Origin: Acidobacteriota bacterium | GTDB taxonomy: Bacteria > Acidobacteriota > Terriglobia > UBA7540 | NCBI GenBank assembly: GCA_021780055.1 | Contig: JAJXZM010000588.1 | Span: 1-12,440, forward strand | DNA: 12,440 nt | Direction of reading: 5' to 3' | In this document: positions 1 through 6,475 of the stretch, piece after piece | How positions within the stretch are numbered: position 1 is the first letter of the stretch | Layout of the letters: every line of letters starts with the position of its first letter | Made by a program: the position numbers and the translations under genes | Notes under the pieces: model-generated | Seen by the model: only the letters and a program-made list of their open reading frames with translations | Told to the model about the DNA's origin: nothing | Database searches by the model: none

Positions 1-2
1 CC

Positions 3-623
3 ACCGAATTGAGTTACCACCAGACGCAGGAAGACGCGGGGCCTGAGGGCAGGGAAGCGGTTTACAAGAGCATGGTGGAGCACTTCAAACATCCGGTCCA
101 GTTTATCCTGGGCAAATCATTGGTGGGTGGTTCGCGGACGGGAGATGTTTTCGAAGGCATTACGCCAGGGCCGATTCCGTTTCACGCTACGCCCGGCTAC
201 CAGTCGCAACAACATGAGGGCGTGTCGGTCGAGCTCGGCGGGCCTTATCTCTTCTACCAGCGCTTCTGGAAAGCCCACGGTCTTGAACATCTGGCGTCGC
301 TCTATCCTCCGGAAGCGGGCGTGGGTCCGGGCATGGAGGTCAGCGTACCGCTGATCATTCGCAATGACACGGATTCCGCTGCGAAGGTGAGCCTGACGGC
401 GTCTGTTCCGAAGGGTTGGAAAGAGGAGTCGGGATCGGCTATCTACCCGGTTGCTGCGCACAACAGCTATCCCATCCGGGCTATCTTCGCAGCTCCTGAC
501 GGCACAAGGCCTGTGTGGCAGGAGATCAGCTTCAAGGCTGCAGATGGTGGAAAGACGGTCAGTTCGGTGACGCTGCGTGTGAGCGACACCCCCAGCGGAC
601 CCGTCGCAACACTGCGCAAGTAA
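3..623 (+). CDS. C-terminal part of a probable PIG-L family deacetylase with a C-terminal Ig-like (NEW3-type) domain
   Basis: The reading frame is open from the first bases of the window and ends at TAA 621-623. The start lies outside, so the TTG near base 9 is not a real start. About 205 residues are visible. The first ~100 (SYHQTQEDAGPEGREAVY, then GKSLVGGS, TGDVFEGI and ELGGPYLFYQRFW) resemble the region after the catalytic domain in acidobacterial PIG-L-like deacetylases, as I recall them. The last ~100 look like a beta-sandwich of the NEW3/NPCBM-associated type: VPLIIRNDTDSAAKVSLTASVPKGW, then a closing strand ending in VTLRVSD. PIG-L enzymes are zinc-dependent de-N-acetylases acting on N-acetylglucosaminyl conjugates. 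Their catalytic motif would lie outside the window, so the function cannot be confirmed here. Such proteins are usually exported. The Ig-like domain is the firmer call and the PIG-L assignment is an inference. Confidence 0.6.
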   Translation, partial: TELSYHQTQEDAGPEGREAVYKSMVEHFKHPVQFILGKSLVGGSRTGDVFEGITPGPIPFHATPGYQSQQHEGVSVELGGPYLFYQRFWKAHGLEHLASLYPPEAGVGPGMEVSVPLIIRNDTDSAAKVSLTASVPKGWKEESGSAIYPVAAHNSYPIRAIFAAPDGTRPVWQEISFKAADGGKTVSSVTLRVSDTPSGPVATLRK

Positions 624-640
624 TGTCTGGAATAGTGCGG

Positions 641-670
641 GTGCGCCGGGTTCGCTGAAGCCCGGCGCGC
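641..670 (+). terminator. Strong GC-rich hairpin after the deacetylase stop, possible terminator
   Basis: GCGCCGGG at 643-650 pairs perfectly with CCCGGCGC at 661-668 around a 10-base loop. The stem extends by a G-T wobble and a G-C pair to 641/670. It starts 17 bases after the TAA of the upstream gene, and the next gene is convergent, so a terminator is expected here. No T-run follows, so it is either a weak intrinsic terminator or a transcript-stabilising 3' stem. Confidence 0.4.
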
Positions 671-736
671 TGACGCGCGAGCATCCTCTCAAAATCGCCG
701 CTCGGACAAAACCGGTGCCCCGCGCGAGATACTGTT

Positions 737-1159
737 TCAGGCTGCGGCATGGCTGGGCTCAACATGCGTGGTCACTGCACGTACGATATCGACTGCCGAG
801 AGTGGTTTCTCCAGGTAATCCACGGCGCCCAGTTGCATCGCTTCGAGGTAGCAACCCACATCATGGTATCGGGACATTACGATGACTGGACGGTAGCGGT
901 TCCTGGCCACGGAGCGCTCCACCACCACCCTGCCATTGAACTCCGGCCCACCCTGGCTCACAACCACGCATTCAAAGCTCATGGCTTCCAGGAGGCGCGC
1001 GGCCTCTGGGAAATCCGCACAGGCTGTTACTTCAAAACCGCTGTCGTGGAGCATCCGACGATAGTGGTCCCGGTCTCGGAGGTCTTCATCGACGAGTAGA
1101 ATTCGGGTTCGGCGAAAGGGAGTTCTCGTTAAGGTTTCCTGTGTTCTGATCGCCAGCAT
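737..1159 (-). CDS. Single-domain response regulator lacking the phospho-acceptor Asp (pseudo-receiver)
   Basis: A 140-residue CheY-like receiver with no output domain. Visible: strand 1 and the acidic pocket RILLVDED (D24, E25); the strand 4 Ser in PVIVMSRYHD (S96); the conserved strand 5 Lys in VDYLEKPL (K118). At the acceptor position, where receivers have Asp followed four residues later by Pro, the protein reads VVVSQGGPEFNG, so S68 replaces the Asp. The acidic pair and the Lys remain but classical Asp phosphorylation is not possible. Such pseudo-receivers usually act as constitutive, or protein- or ligand-controlled, binding modules. The ATG at 1159 has AAAGGGG seven bases upstream. No histidine kinase is adjacent; the gene converges on the deacetylase and lies ~550 bp downstream of the ECF sigma gene on the same strand. 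The receiver fold is clear; the partner and output are unknown. Confidence 0.85.
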   Translation of the reverse strand: MLAIRTQETLTRTPFRRTRILLVDEDLRDRDHYRRMLHDSGFEVTACADFPEAARLLEAMSFECVVVSQGGPEFNGRVVVERSVARNRYRPVIVMSRYHDVGCYLEAMQLGAVDYLEKPLSAVDIVRAVTTHVEPSHAAA

Positions 1160-1705
1160 TTCTTAACCCCTTTCCGGTAGTTCTTGATTTCGGCTTGTTC
1201 GCTCTCCAGGAAACGCGAGGCCCCTTTCGAGCGGTGTTGATAAAGTTCCAGTGTTCCCCATGCGAGCCAGGAGAATCTACGAAATTATTCTTAACCGCAG
1301 GTGAACACTATGAAAAGAACGGACGCGCGCTTGCGCCATCACGTCTGTTCAGGCCGAACCGCTGTCGTGCCGTCAATCGTTCGCGATGAATGATGAGCTT
1401 GGGAGGATTCTTGATTTGCATTAGACCCGCCTTCGGCCAATCAGTGCCCTCGACTGAGGACCCTTCTTTCACTATAACTATCAATCATGCCCAACGTTTT
1501 TTTAGACTCATCAAAGTCGCAGAAGGATGTACAAAATCTGCACTTGATTGTCAAAAATATGCAACTGACTTGCACAACGAACAATTATGCCCCGGCAATG
1601 CCCCTAAAAATCCTGCCCCTGGGACCTCCGTTCCAACGGTGGCTCTCTGATTTCCATCCCGCCGTGAAGAGAGCAATCATCTCCTTGCGGAACCCGCGGG
1701 ATGCG
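1160..1705. other. Gene-poor stretch with a relatively AT-rich island; no certain gene
   Basis: 546 bases between the pseudo-receiver (start side) and the sigma-factor stop. The part from about 1470 to 1620 is visibly richer in A/T than its surroundings and has runs such as TTTTTTTAG. It holds only small ORFs (see the doubtful pair at 1310-1650). I see no RNA gene, mobile element or convincing terminator. The composition would fit a decayed or recently acquired fragment. Confidence 0.5.
1310..1650 (+). pseudogene. Possible remnant of a small secreted protein gene, two overlapping frames
   Basis: An ATG at 1310 with AGGTGA upstream opens a 27-codon basic peptide (MKRTDARLRHHVC...) that stops at 1391-1393. 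A second frame starts with ATGATG at 1390 and runs to 1650. It begins MMSLGGFLICIRPAFGQSVP, which resembles the hydrophobic core and cleavage site of a signal peptide, and continues for about 65 residues with three cysteines. Joined by a frameshift the two would make one exported protein of ~110 residues. I recognise no family. It could equally be non-coding; the evidence is only the SD-like site, the signal-like segment and the absence of a stop. Confidence 0.2.
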
Positions 1706-2344
1706 TTACAGAGAACGGACTGCTTCGGGACGGCGCCGGCGTGGCATTAGCAATCGGCGCAGCTCCTTGCGCAACCTGGCGCGCGACCGGCATGCGTAAG
1801 CTTTAACTGATCCACGGCTCAGGTTCAGCCGTTTCGCAGTTTCTTCGATGGAGTAGCCTTCGAGGTATCTCAAATGGAGGATCTGCCGCGCGCGCGCAGG
1901 CAGACGACGCAATGCCTGTGTTAGCAAACCTCGTATTTCGGTGCGAGCAATCCGGGAGTCGGTGCGGCGTTTTTCGCTCTGCAAGATCAGAGATGCTTCT
2001 GCAACCTTCCCGCTGTCGCCTACTTCCGGTTCCAGAGGTACATCGCGGCGCCGTCTGCGCAGGGTCATAATGGCTTCATTCATGCCAATGCGCACCAGCC
2101 ACGTGGAAATTTGAGAGTCGCCCCGGAATTGCGATATGTGAGTGAAGCCTTTCAGCAGGGTCTCTTGCAGAACATCTTCCGCGTCGTGATGGTTGGAGGT
2201 GATTTCAAGCGCGCGCCTGTAAATCACGGGAGCAGCACGCTCGGTCAGGGTCTGGAAAGCATCGGGGTCGCCGGCCTTGGCGGCTTCCAGCAGGTCGGTT
2301 GTGGAGACAAAACGGCTGACGTTTGCTGCCTCAACAGTGCCCAT
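1706..2344 (-). CDS. ECF-type RNA polymerase sigma factor (sigma-70 family)
   Basis: A 212-residue group 4 sigma factor. Region 2 spans about residues 23-100, with HDAEDVLQETLLKGF, FRGDSQISTWLVRIGMNEA and an arginine-rich end. Region 4 spans about 144-198, with LPARARQILHLRYLEGYSIEETA and the helix-turn-helix RLNLSRGSVKAY; there is no region 1 or 3. It recruits RNA polymerase to a dedicated set of promoters. The ATG at 2344 is preferred because GGAGG sits five bases upstream; a TTG at 2356 is also in frame but overlaps that site. No anti-sigma gene (zinc-finger or membrane type) lies next to it on either side, unlike most ECF loci, so control may be transcriptional. A good promoter with an overlapping dyad lies ~120-180 bases upstream. 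The C-terminus is unusually basic (MPRRRRPEAVRSL). Confidence 0.92.
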   Translation of the reverse strand: MGTVEAANVSRFVSTTDLLEAAKAGDPDAFQTLTERAAPVIYRRALEITSNHHDAEDVLQETLLKGFTHISQFRGDSQISTWLVRIGMNEAIMTLRRRRRDVPLEPEVGDSGKVAEASLILQSEKRRTDSRIARTEIRGLLTQALRRLPARARQILHLRYLEGYSIEETAKRLNLSRGSVKAYACRSRARLRKELRRLLMPRRRRPEAVRSL

Positions 2345-2473
2345 CGTGGCCTCCAATTAACTGCTTGGGTTCAAGGAGACGATGGCACCATTCCTGCCGT
2401 GCCCTGTCTCCCTAAAACGACAGAGTTCCGGTTCGGTCCACAGGCGTCACTCCACTATTTCGGTTCGCAATTG

Positions 2474-2502
2474 ATTATCGACCAGCCAGTCTGGCGATTC
2501 AA
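2474..2502 (-). promoter_or_regulatory. Sigma70-like promoter for the ECF sigma gene
   Basis: On the minus strand TTGAAT (2497-2502, four of six matches to TTGACA) and GATAAT (2474-2479, five of six matches to TATAAT) are separated by exactly 17 bases. Transcription would start near 2467, giving a leader of about 120 bases before the ATG at 2344. The -35 element lies inside the 30-bp dyad at 2496-2525. Confidence 0.5.
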
Positions 2503-2525
2503 TCAGGTATTTACCTGATGGAATC
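2496..2525. promoter_or_regulatory. 30-bp near-perfect dyad, candidate operator of the sigma gene
   Basis: The outer arms GATTC (2496-2500) and GAATC (2521-2525) and the inner arms ATCAGGTA (2502-2509) and TACCTGAT (2512-2519) are perfect inverted repeats centred on TT at 2510-2511. One mismatched pair (A2501/G2520) separates them, so 13 of 14 arm positions match. A palindrome of this quality is very unlikely by chance in 12 kb. It covers the -35 box of the minus-strand promoter, the typical place for a dimeric repressor or a proximal activator. The binding protein is unknown. Confidence 0.6.
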
Positions 2526-2586
2526 AGCGAAAATGTCGGTATTTTGAAGAATTTCGCACGACAATTGCATGATTTACAGGGAAATT

Positions 2587-2600
2587 AGTCCATATGGACT
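2587..2600. repeat. 14-bp perfect palindrome
   Basis: AGTCCATATGGACT is self-complementary and lies in an AT-rich stretch upstream of the sigma gene. About one such 14-mer is expected by chance in a window of this size, so it is only a weak candidate for a second operator. Confidence 0.3.
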
Positions 2601-2650
2601 GTATATCGACTGCGTGGTCATTCTTTGAAATGAAATGCTCGTAGGCGGAA

Positions 2651-2875
2651 ATGGGCATCACCCTGGCTCGATGTTGGGCCCTATGGCCCAGCGCTCTCAT
2701 TGCATGCGAGTTGGTCGTCTACGCTCAGGACTCGCGGGGAATGCCTGTCGTGTACGTCGCTGACTCTGAGGCTATGGCCCGACCCGGTGATTTCAATGGG
2801 ATGCGGCTTCTGTTAGGCGCTGCTATGTTTAGCGAAAGCGTTCGAGGCGGGACCTCACAAGGAGGCTTGGAATGA
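2651..2875 (+). CDS. Doubtful small ORF with a signal-peptide-like start
   Basis: A 74-codon ORF starting MGITLARCWALWPSALIACEL, then YAQDSRGMPV, which could be a signal peptide of ~26 residues. There is no good ribosome-binding site. Its TGA (2873-2875) overlaps the ATG at 2872 as ATGA, an arrangement seen with translational coupling, which slightly raises the chance that both are or were coding. No family is recognised. Confidence 0.2.
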   Translation: MGITLARCWALWPSALIACELVVYAQDSRGMPVVYVADSEAMARPGDFNGMRLLLGAAMFSESVRGGTSQGGLE

Positions 2876-3152
2876 GAAGAACTATCGTGCGGTTTTTGGC
2901 GGGTCTGTTTCTTGTTGCCTGGGTGACGGGGCAGCGAGCCAGGCTCAGCAGTGGCAGTGGACTGGATCAGGAATCAGTGCGAAGCCTTGTGTAAATTCTG
3001 TCATTGCTGCGCTGCCGGTGGTGCCGGGCATAGCAAAGCGAACGGGGCGTGTGGAAGTTTTTTCGTTCACCATAAGAGGATTTGCGATAAGAACCAATTC
3101 CTCATGTTTAAGTCTTGACGTGGTCTGGCCCTTAGCTCTGGCAGCGGCGTGA
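2872..3152 (+). pseudogene. Probable frameshifted gene for a small exported protein
   Basis: An ATG at 2872 with AGGAGG seven bases upstream begins a textbook signal peptide, MRRTIVRFLAGLFLVAWVTG. In that frame the ORF stops at 2992-2994 after 40 residues. Moving to the neighbouring frame at about 2932-2934 gives a signal-peptidase-like site followed by a mature start (ASQAQQWQWTGSG) and an open frame to TGA 3150-3152. The total would be ~93 residues, ending in a hydrophobic stretch (SLDVVWPLALAAA). The good SD plus split signal peptide suggest a real gene broken by one indel, or a sequencing error. It overlaps the 3' end of the convergent sulfatase by ~21 bases. I recognise no family. Confidence 0.35.
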
Positions 3153-4625
3153 TTCCGGGATCCATATCCATTTGGGCGCAAGCAGGTTGCCGGGTCGTGT
3201 GGCTGCACCCGGAGGAGTCATGGGGCTTCCAGGATTTGCGTTCAGCTCCGCGTAGGCCTGCTGAACATTCTCCGGGAAGGTTGGAATCAGGGCTTCGATG
3301 TCCTTCTGGATCTCCGCAACCATGTCGGGATGGTCAACCGCCGCGTCGTAGCTTTCCGCCGGATCGAGTTCCAGATTGTAGAGTTCCGGACGGGGCAGCA
3401 ACAGATGCTTCTTCGGCAGGCACGACCCGCCGAGCCAGTCGTTGATGTAGATTTCTCCGTTTCCCTGTGCGATGCGGAGTTTCCAATTGCCCTTGCGTGC
3501 ACACTCCAATATTTCCTGATCGCGGGAAACCGCGAAGTAGAGAATTGTGCCGCGGTCAACATGCTCGGATTCGGCCGTCAAAAGTTTGGATAGGACCATT
3601 CCATCGAGCGGATTTGTGGGAGTCTTCGCGCCGCAGAACGACGCAACCGTGGGCACCACATCCAGGTTTGAGCCCCATTCGTCGATCACCTGTCCAGCTG
3701 GGATCGTGCCGTTCCATCGCGCGATAAAAGGGATACGGGTGCCACCTTCAAAAGTGGTGGCCTTGCGCCCGCGGCGCGGACCGGGACATCCCTGGAACCA
3801 TGGTCCGTGATCGCTGGTGAAAATGACGAGCGTGTCGTTATCCAGGCCATTTCGATGGACGGCCTTCTGAATCTCTCCCGCGCTCCAGTCGATTTCTTCG
3901 ATTGCGTCGCCCTGGTGGCCAAGCCCGGAATGACCTCGGAAGCGCGGCGACGACCTTGGCGGGTCGTGAGGGTACGAATACGCGAGGTAAAGGAAGAACG
4001 GGACGCCCGCCGATGAATCAATAAACTCCACGGCCTCTTCAGTGTAACGAGGCGTGAGCATATGGCGGTCGGGAAACTCTTCAATCACTTCTGTGTCCCG
4101 CAGGATCGGAAACGGATTCATGTCCACGCTCCACGGAACGCCGAAGAACGAATCGAAGCCTCTGCTGGTGGGCAGATATTGCTTCGGATAACCCAGATGC
4201 CATTTGCCGATGCACATCGACTTGTAACCGGAGGGCTTTAGGACGTCGGCCAGCGTCTTCTCATCCAGATCCATTCCGTCGGGCGAAGAGGGCCCGTATG
4301 CCCCGGCCAGGTGACTCCGGCTGGCGTACCTTCCGGTGAGCAACGCGGCCCGCGAAGCGGAGCAGATGGGGTGTGCGGTGTTGAAACGTGTAAAACGGGC
4401 GCCTTCTGCCGCCATCCGGTCCAGGTTGGGTGTTTTCAGCGACGACCCATAGCAGTGGAGATCGCCCGAACCCAGATCATCACAAATCATGATGATGACG
4501 TTGGGCGGTCGTTTCTTTGCTCCCGAAGCGCCGGGTCTTGCCTCCGAGGTCTGTGCCGACATCGAGCACACAGTGGGCGCGGCCAGCGTGCCAGCTACCG
4601 TCTTTACAAATGTTCTTCGGTCCAT
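3132..4625 (-). CDS. Tat-exported sulfatase (arylsulfatase A family)
   Basis: A 497-residue type I sulfatase that hydrolyses sulfate esters, presumably on a glycan or aryl substrate, in the periplasm. The N-terminus MDRRTFVKTVAGTLAAP is a twin-arginine signal. The sulfatase signature is complete: ICSASRAALLTGR, with C88 as the residue converted to formylglycine in CxAxR context, in the usual place after the first metal site (D49, D50 in IMICDDLG). Further active-site elements are GKWHLG (K141, H143), SYPHDPP (H220), TSDHG (D272, H273) and RKATTFEGG (K288). The C-terminal subdomain ends with PELYNLELDPAES, typical of the family. AAGGAG lies five bases before the ATG at 4625. No formylglycine-generating enzyme, transporter or glycosidase is adjacent, so the natural substrate is not indicated. 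It follows the DUF1003 gene on the same strand after 121 bases without a recognised promoter or terminator, so co-transcription is possible. Confidence 0.95.
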   Translation of the reverse strand: MDRRTFVKTVAGTLAAPTVCSMSAQTSEARPGASGAKKRPPNVIIMICDDLGSGDLHCYGSSLKTPNLDRMAAEGARFTRFNTAHPICSASRAALLTGRYASRSHLAGAYGPSSPDGMDLDEKTLADVLKPSGYKSMCIGKWHLGYPKQYLPTSRGFDSFFGVPWSVDMNPFPILRDTEVIEEFPDRHMLTPRYTEEAVEFIDSSAGVPFFLYLAYSYPHDPPRSSPRFRGHSGLGHQGDAIEEIDWSAGEIQKAVHRNGLDNDTLVIFTSDHGPWFQGCPGPRRGRKATTFEGGTRIPFIARWNGTIPAGQVIDEWGSNLDVVPTVASFCGAKTPTNPLDGMVLSKLLTAESEHVDRGTILYFAVSRDQEILECARKGNWKLRIAQGNGEIYINDWLGGSCLPKKHLLLPRPELYNLELDPAESYDAAVDHPDMVAEIQKDIEALIPTFPENVQQAYAELNANPGSPMTPPGAATRPGNLLAPKWIWIPESRRCQS

Positions 4626-4746
4626 TTCTTCTCCTTATGCGATGCAGTTGCAGGAAAGCCTCAATGATAAGCACGCGCGCTCTGTTTCTACCAACAATCA
4701 GTCTCCGCGCCTGTTGGGTTTGGCGATTGGCGGGAAAGGTTGTCGG

Positions 4747-5613
4747 TCAGGTCGCCGGCGCGCGGGGCGTGTCTCCATTTTGCTTCAGCGTATCGCGCAA
4801 CATTTCTTCCAAGTCGCCCATCTGTTCGCCAAGCAGGTTCAACTTGCGGGCGAGTCCCTGGATCTGTGCCTCGGAGCGACGGTTGACATCAAAATCAAGT
4901 TCGGAGCGCAGGCGGTCTTTGGCGTCCTGGCGGTTCTGGCTCATCATGATGACGGGTGCCTGGATGGCCGCGAGCATGGAAAGAAACAGGTTAAGCAAAA
5001 TGAAGGGGTAAGGGTCCCATGCCTTTTCCCTCAGGTGCGTGTTAATAGTTGCATAGATGGCCAGCGTCACTGCAAAAATAGAGATGAAGGTCCACGAGCC
5101 GCCAAACCGCGCCACCGTGTCGGCAACCCGCTCACCAAGCGTGGACTGCCGCTCGATAATTTCGTTCGGGTTGCGGGTGGCGCGCTTGCGGACCAGTTGC
5201 TGCGCGGCGTGAAACTGGCGGCCCAGCACGGTCAGCATATCCATTCCGGCCATCGGCTTTCGTTGCAGCAGGACCGCGATGTCGTCGCGGCTGACTTCCA
5301 GGCACTCGACCTCTTCAATGGCCATGGCGCTGGTCTGGTGTGGTGTTTGCTCCAACATGGAAGCGAACCCAAAAAACTCGCCGTGGGTCGGCTCGTCCAC
5401 CACCACTTCCTGGTTGTCCTCGTCCACAATGGTCAGCCGTACTTGCCCCGAGACCACCACGTAGGCTGCCCCGCTTGGGTCGCCGACCTTGAAAATGCGC
5501 TGTCGGGGAGCAAACTTCTTTTCCTCGACCTGGCCAGCCAGCACCGCCACTTCGTCATCATCCAGCAATGCAAAGAGCGGAACATGCCTCAAGGTTTCCG
5601 GATCACACGCCAT
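4747..5613 (-). CDS. CRP-like cyclic-nucleotide-binding domain fused to DUF1003 membrane domain
   Basis: About 288 residues. Residues ~10-125 form a CRP-type beta-roll (FALLDDDEVAVLAGQVEEKKF, then VVVSGQVRLTIVDEDN and HGEFFGFASMLEQ). Residues ~145-255 match DUF1003: ERVADTVARFGGSWTFI, the motif DPYPFILLNLFLS, then AAIQAPVIMMSQNRQDAKDR and DFDVNRRSE. Two membrane helices are visible (about 175-192 and 203-222). The last ~40 residues are amphipathic and probably coiled. It is thus a membrane protein with a cytoplasmic ligand-sensing head. The phosphate-binding cassette is degenerate: where CRP has Arg-Ser, this protein reads HQTSAMA, so cAMP may not be the ligand. GAGG lies six bases before the second ATG (5613) but only three before the first (5616), hence the start chosen. 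The role of DUF1003 is not known. Confidence 0.9.
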   Translation of the reverse strand: MACDPETLRHVPLFALLDDDEVAVLAGQVEEKKFAPRQRIFKVGDPSGAAYVVVSGQVRLTIVDEDNQEVVVDEPTHGEFFGFASMLEQTPHQTSAMAIEEVECLEVSRDDIAVLLQRKPMAGMDMLTVLGRQFHAAQQLVRKRATRNPNEIIERQSTLGERVADTVARFGGSWTFISIFAVTLAIYATINTHLREKAWDPYPFILLNLFLSMLAAIQAPVIMMSQNRQDAKDRLRSELDFDVNRRSEAQIQGLARKLNLLGEQMGDLEEMLRDTLKQNGDTPRAPAT

Positions 5614-5616
5614 CAT

Positions 5617-5925
5617 TCACCTCGCCTTGCGGAAATGGAAATTCAGTTTTCGGAGATTGCCTCTGGGACTCACTTGCAGTTGAATTTTAACCGCTGACAT
5701 CTGAAATCGGTAGAGGGTTGTTTGCCCCATGTTTCCTGTCCAGTTCCAGAGTCAACAATTTAATCGGTAAGGCAATTGGCTTTAACGACACGCCGTGGAC
5801 GGTGGCTCCGCAAGGTGGTAAATTGGGGCCCTTCCCTCTCTGTTCGTCGCTCGCAGGGTTTGCTGCACATCAACGGAGAGGGCAAAACAGATTGCGCGGC
5901 AACAACTTAACAAAGGAGAGTTGAA
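5617..5925. promoter_or_regulatory. Divergent intergenic region with a structured leader for the small protein gene
   Basis: This stretch separates the leftward CRP-DUF1003 gene from the rightward small gene and should hold both promoters. A minus-strand TTGACT (5750-5755) is a good -35 box but I see no matching -10. On the plus strand CCCTCTCTG (5834-5842) pairs with CGGAGAGGG (5874-5882), eight of nine Watson-Crick plus one wobble. It encloses a second hairpin, GCAG (5853-5856) with CTGC (5863-5866). The nested stem ends ~43 bases before the ATG at 5926. Confidence 0.35.
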
Positions 5926-6150
5926 ATGCTTTTTGAGGTAAGACGGCGGCATGTGACGATTAAACTCAGCGACCACAGTTTGCTCAATGCGGAAGTTCGA
6001 GGAGAAGAAACGCTGGGCCTTTGGCTCACCAAGACAGACGAAACTTCACTTGCAGAATTTCCCACGGGTGTGCAGGAGCCGATTGTTTTTGTTCCTTTTT
6101 CCCAGATGGTTTGGATGGTTACTTCTTCTGCCCGCCAGGCTGAATTATGA
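5926..6150 (+). CDS. Small conserved-looking protein, possible Sm-like beta-barrel
   Basis: 74 residues, soluble, no signal peptide. AAAGGAGAG lies just upstream of the ATG, one of the strongest ribosome-binding sites in the window, so I take it as real. The pattern is strand-rich: MLFEVRRRHVTIKLSDHSLL, then NAEVRGEETLGLWLTK and EPIVFVPFSQMVWMV. A first strand with a polar turn, a second strand ending in a GLW-type motif, and a final strand with VPF followed by a hydrophobic strand together resemble short Sm/LSM-like or SH3-like barrels. No family is certain. It stands alone on its strand and is followed by a long gene-free stretch. Confidence 0.7.
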   Translation: MLFEVRRRHVTIKLSDHSLLNAEVRGEETLGLWLTKTDETSLAEFPTGVQEPIVFVPFSQMVWMVTSSARQAEL

Positions 6151-6431
6151 GGCGATCGCGGCTTTCTCATGTCCCAACCCGTCGCGGCAGGACCCCTCGC
6201 GCTTCCGTGCGCTCGGTGGAGCGTTGCAAATGCGAGGCCATGCTATGTGTTCGGGGCAATCGTTCTCGGGGTTTAACGCTGGCAATCCGACCTTGGGGCA
6301 GGGCTAGCGACCTGGTCTCTTGCGATGCGCGGCGCGCCGCGAATGTTATTGAAATTACAACATATGATCGCCGCCGGCTCTGCAAGCCCGGTATCAATGT
6401 TCACTGAACTGTCATTAGGCAGGGTGTTTAT

Positions 6432-6475
6432 TAGGGGATTACCCTATTGACAATCGGGATAAGACCGGAGCATCT
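6432..6475 (+). promoter_or_regulatory. Candidate promoter with adjoining TAGGG/CCCTA dyad
   Basis: A perfect -35 hexamer TTGACA (6447-6452) is directly preceded by the inverted repeat TAGGG (6432-6436) and CCCTA (6442-6446). The -10 at 17-18 bases spacing (GCATCT or CATCTT) is poor, so an activator bound at the dyad would be needed. It would give the coiled-coil gene a leader of ~370 bases. Confidence 0.25.

Noticed and set aside
117..692. Minus-strand open frame of about 190 codons opposite the deacetylase
   Set aside because: Arginine-rich shadow of a high-GC coding region; no ribosome-binding site or motif.
2404..2429. Autoregulatory ECF promoter (GGAACT on the minus strand) and CTGTC/GACAG repeat upstream of the sigma gene
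   Set aside because: No -10 of TCTAA/TCTGA type at 16-17 bases; the 5-bp repeat is short enough to be chance.
4489..5697. Long plus-strand open frame of about 400 codons
   Set aside because: It is antisense to the CRP-DUF1003 gene and the sulfatase start; the minus strand carries clear domains and ribosome-binding sites, the plus frame none.
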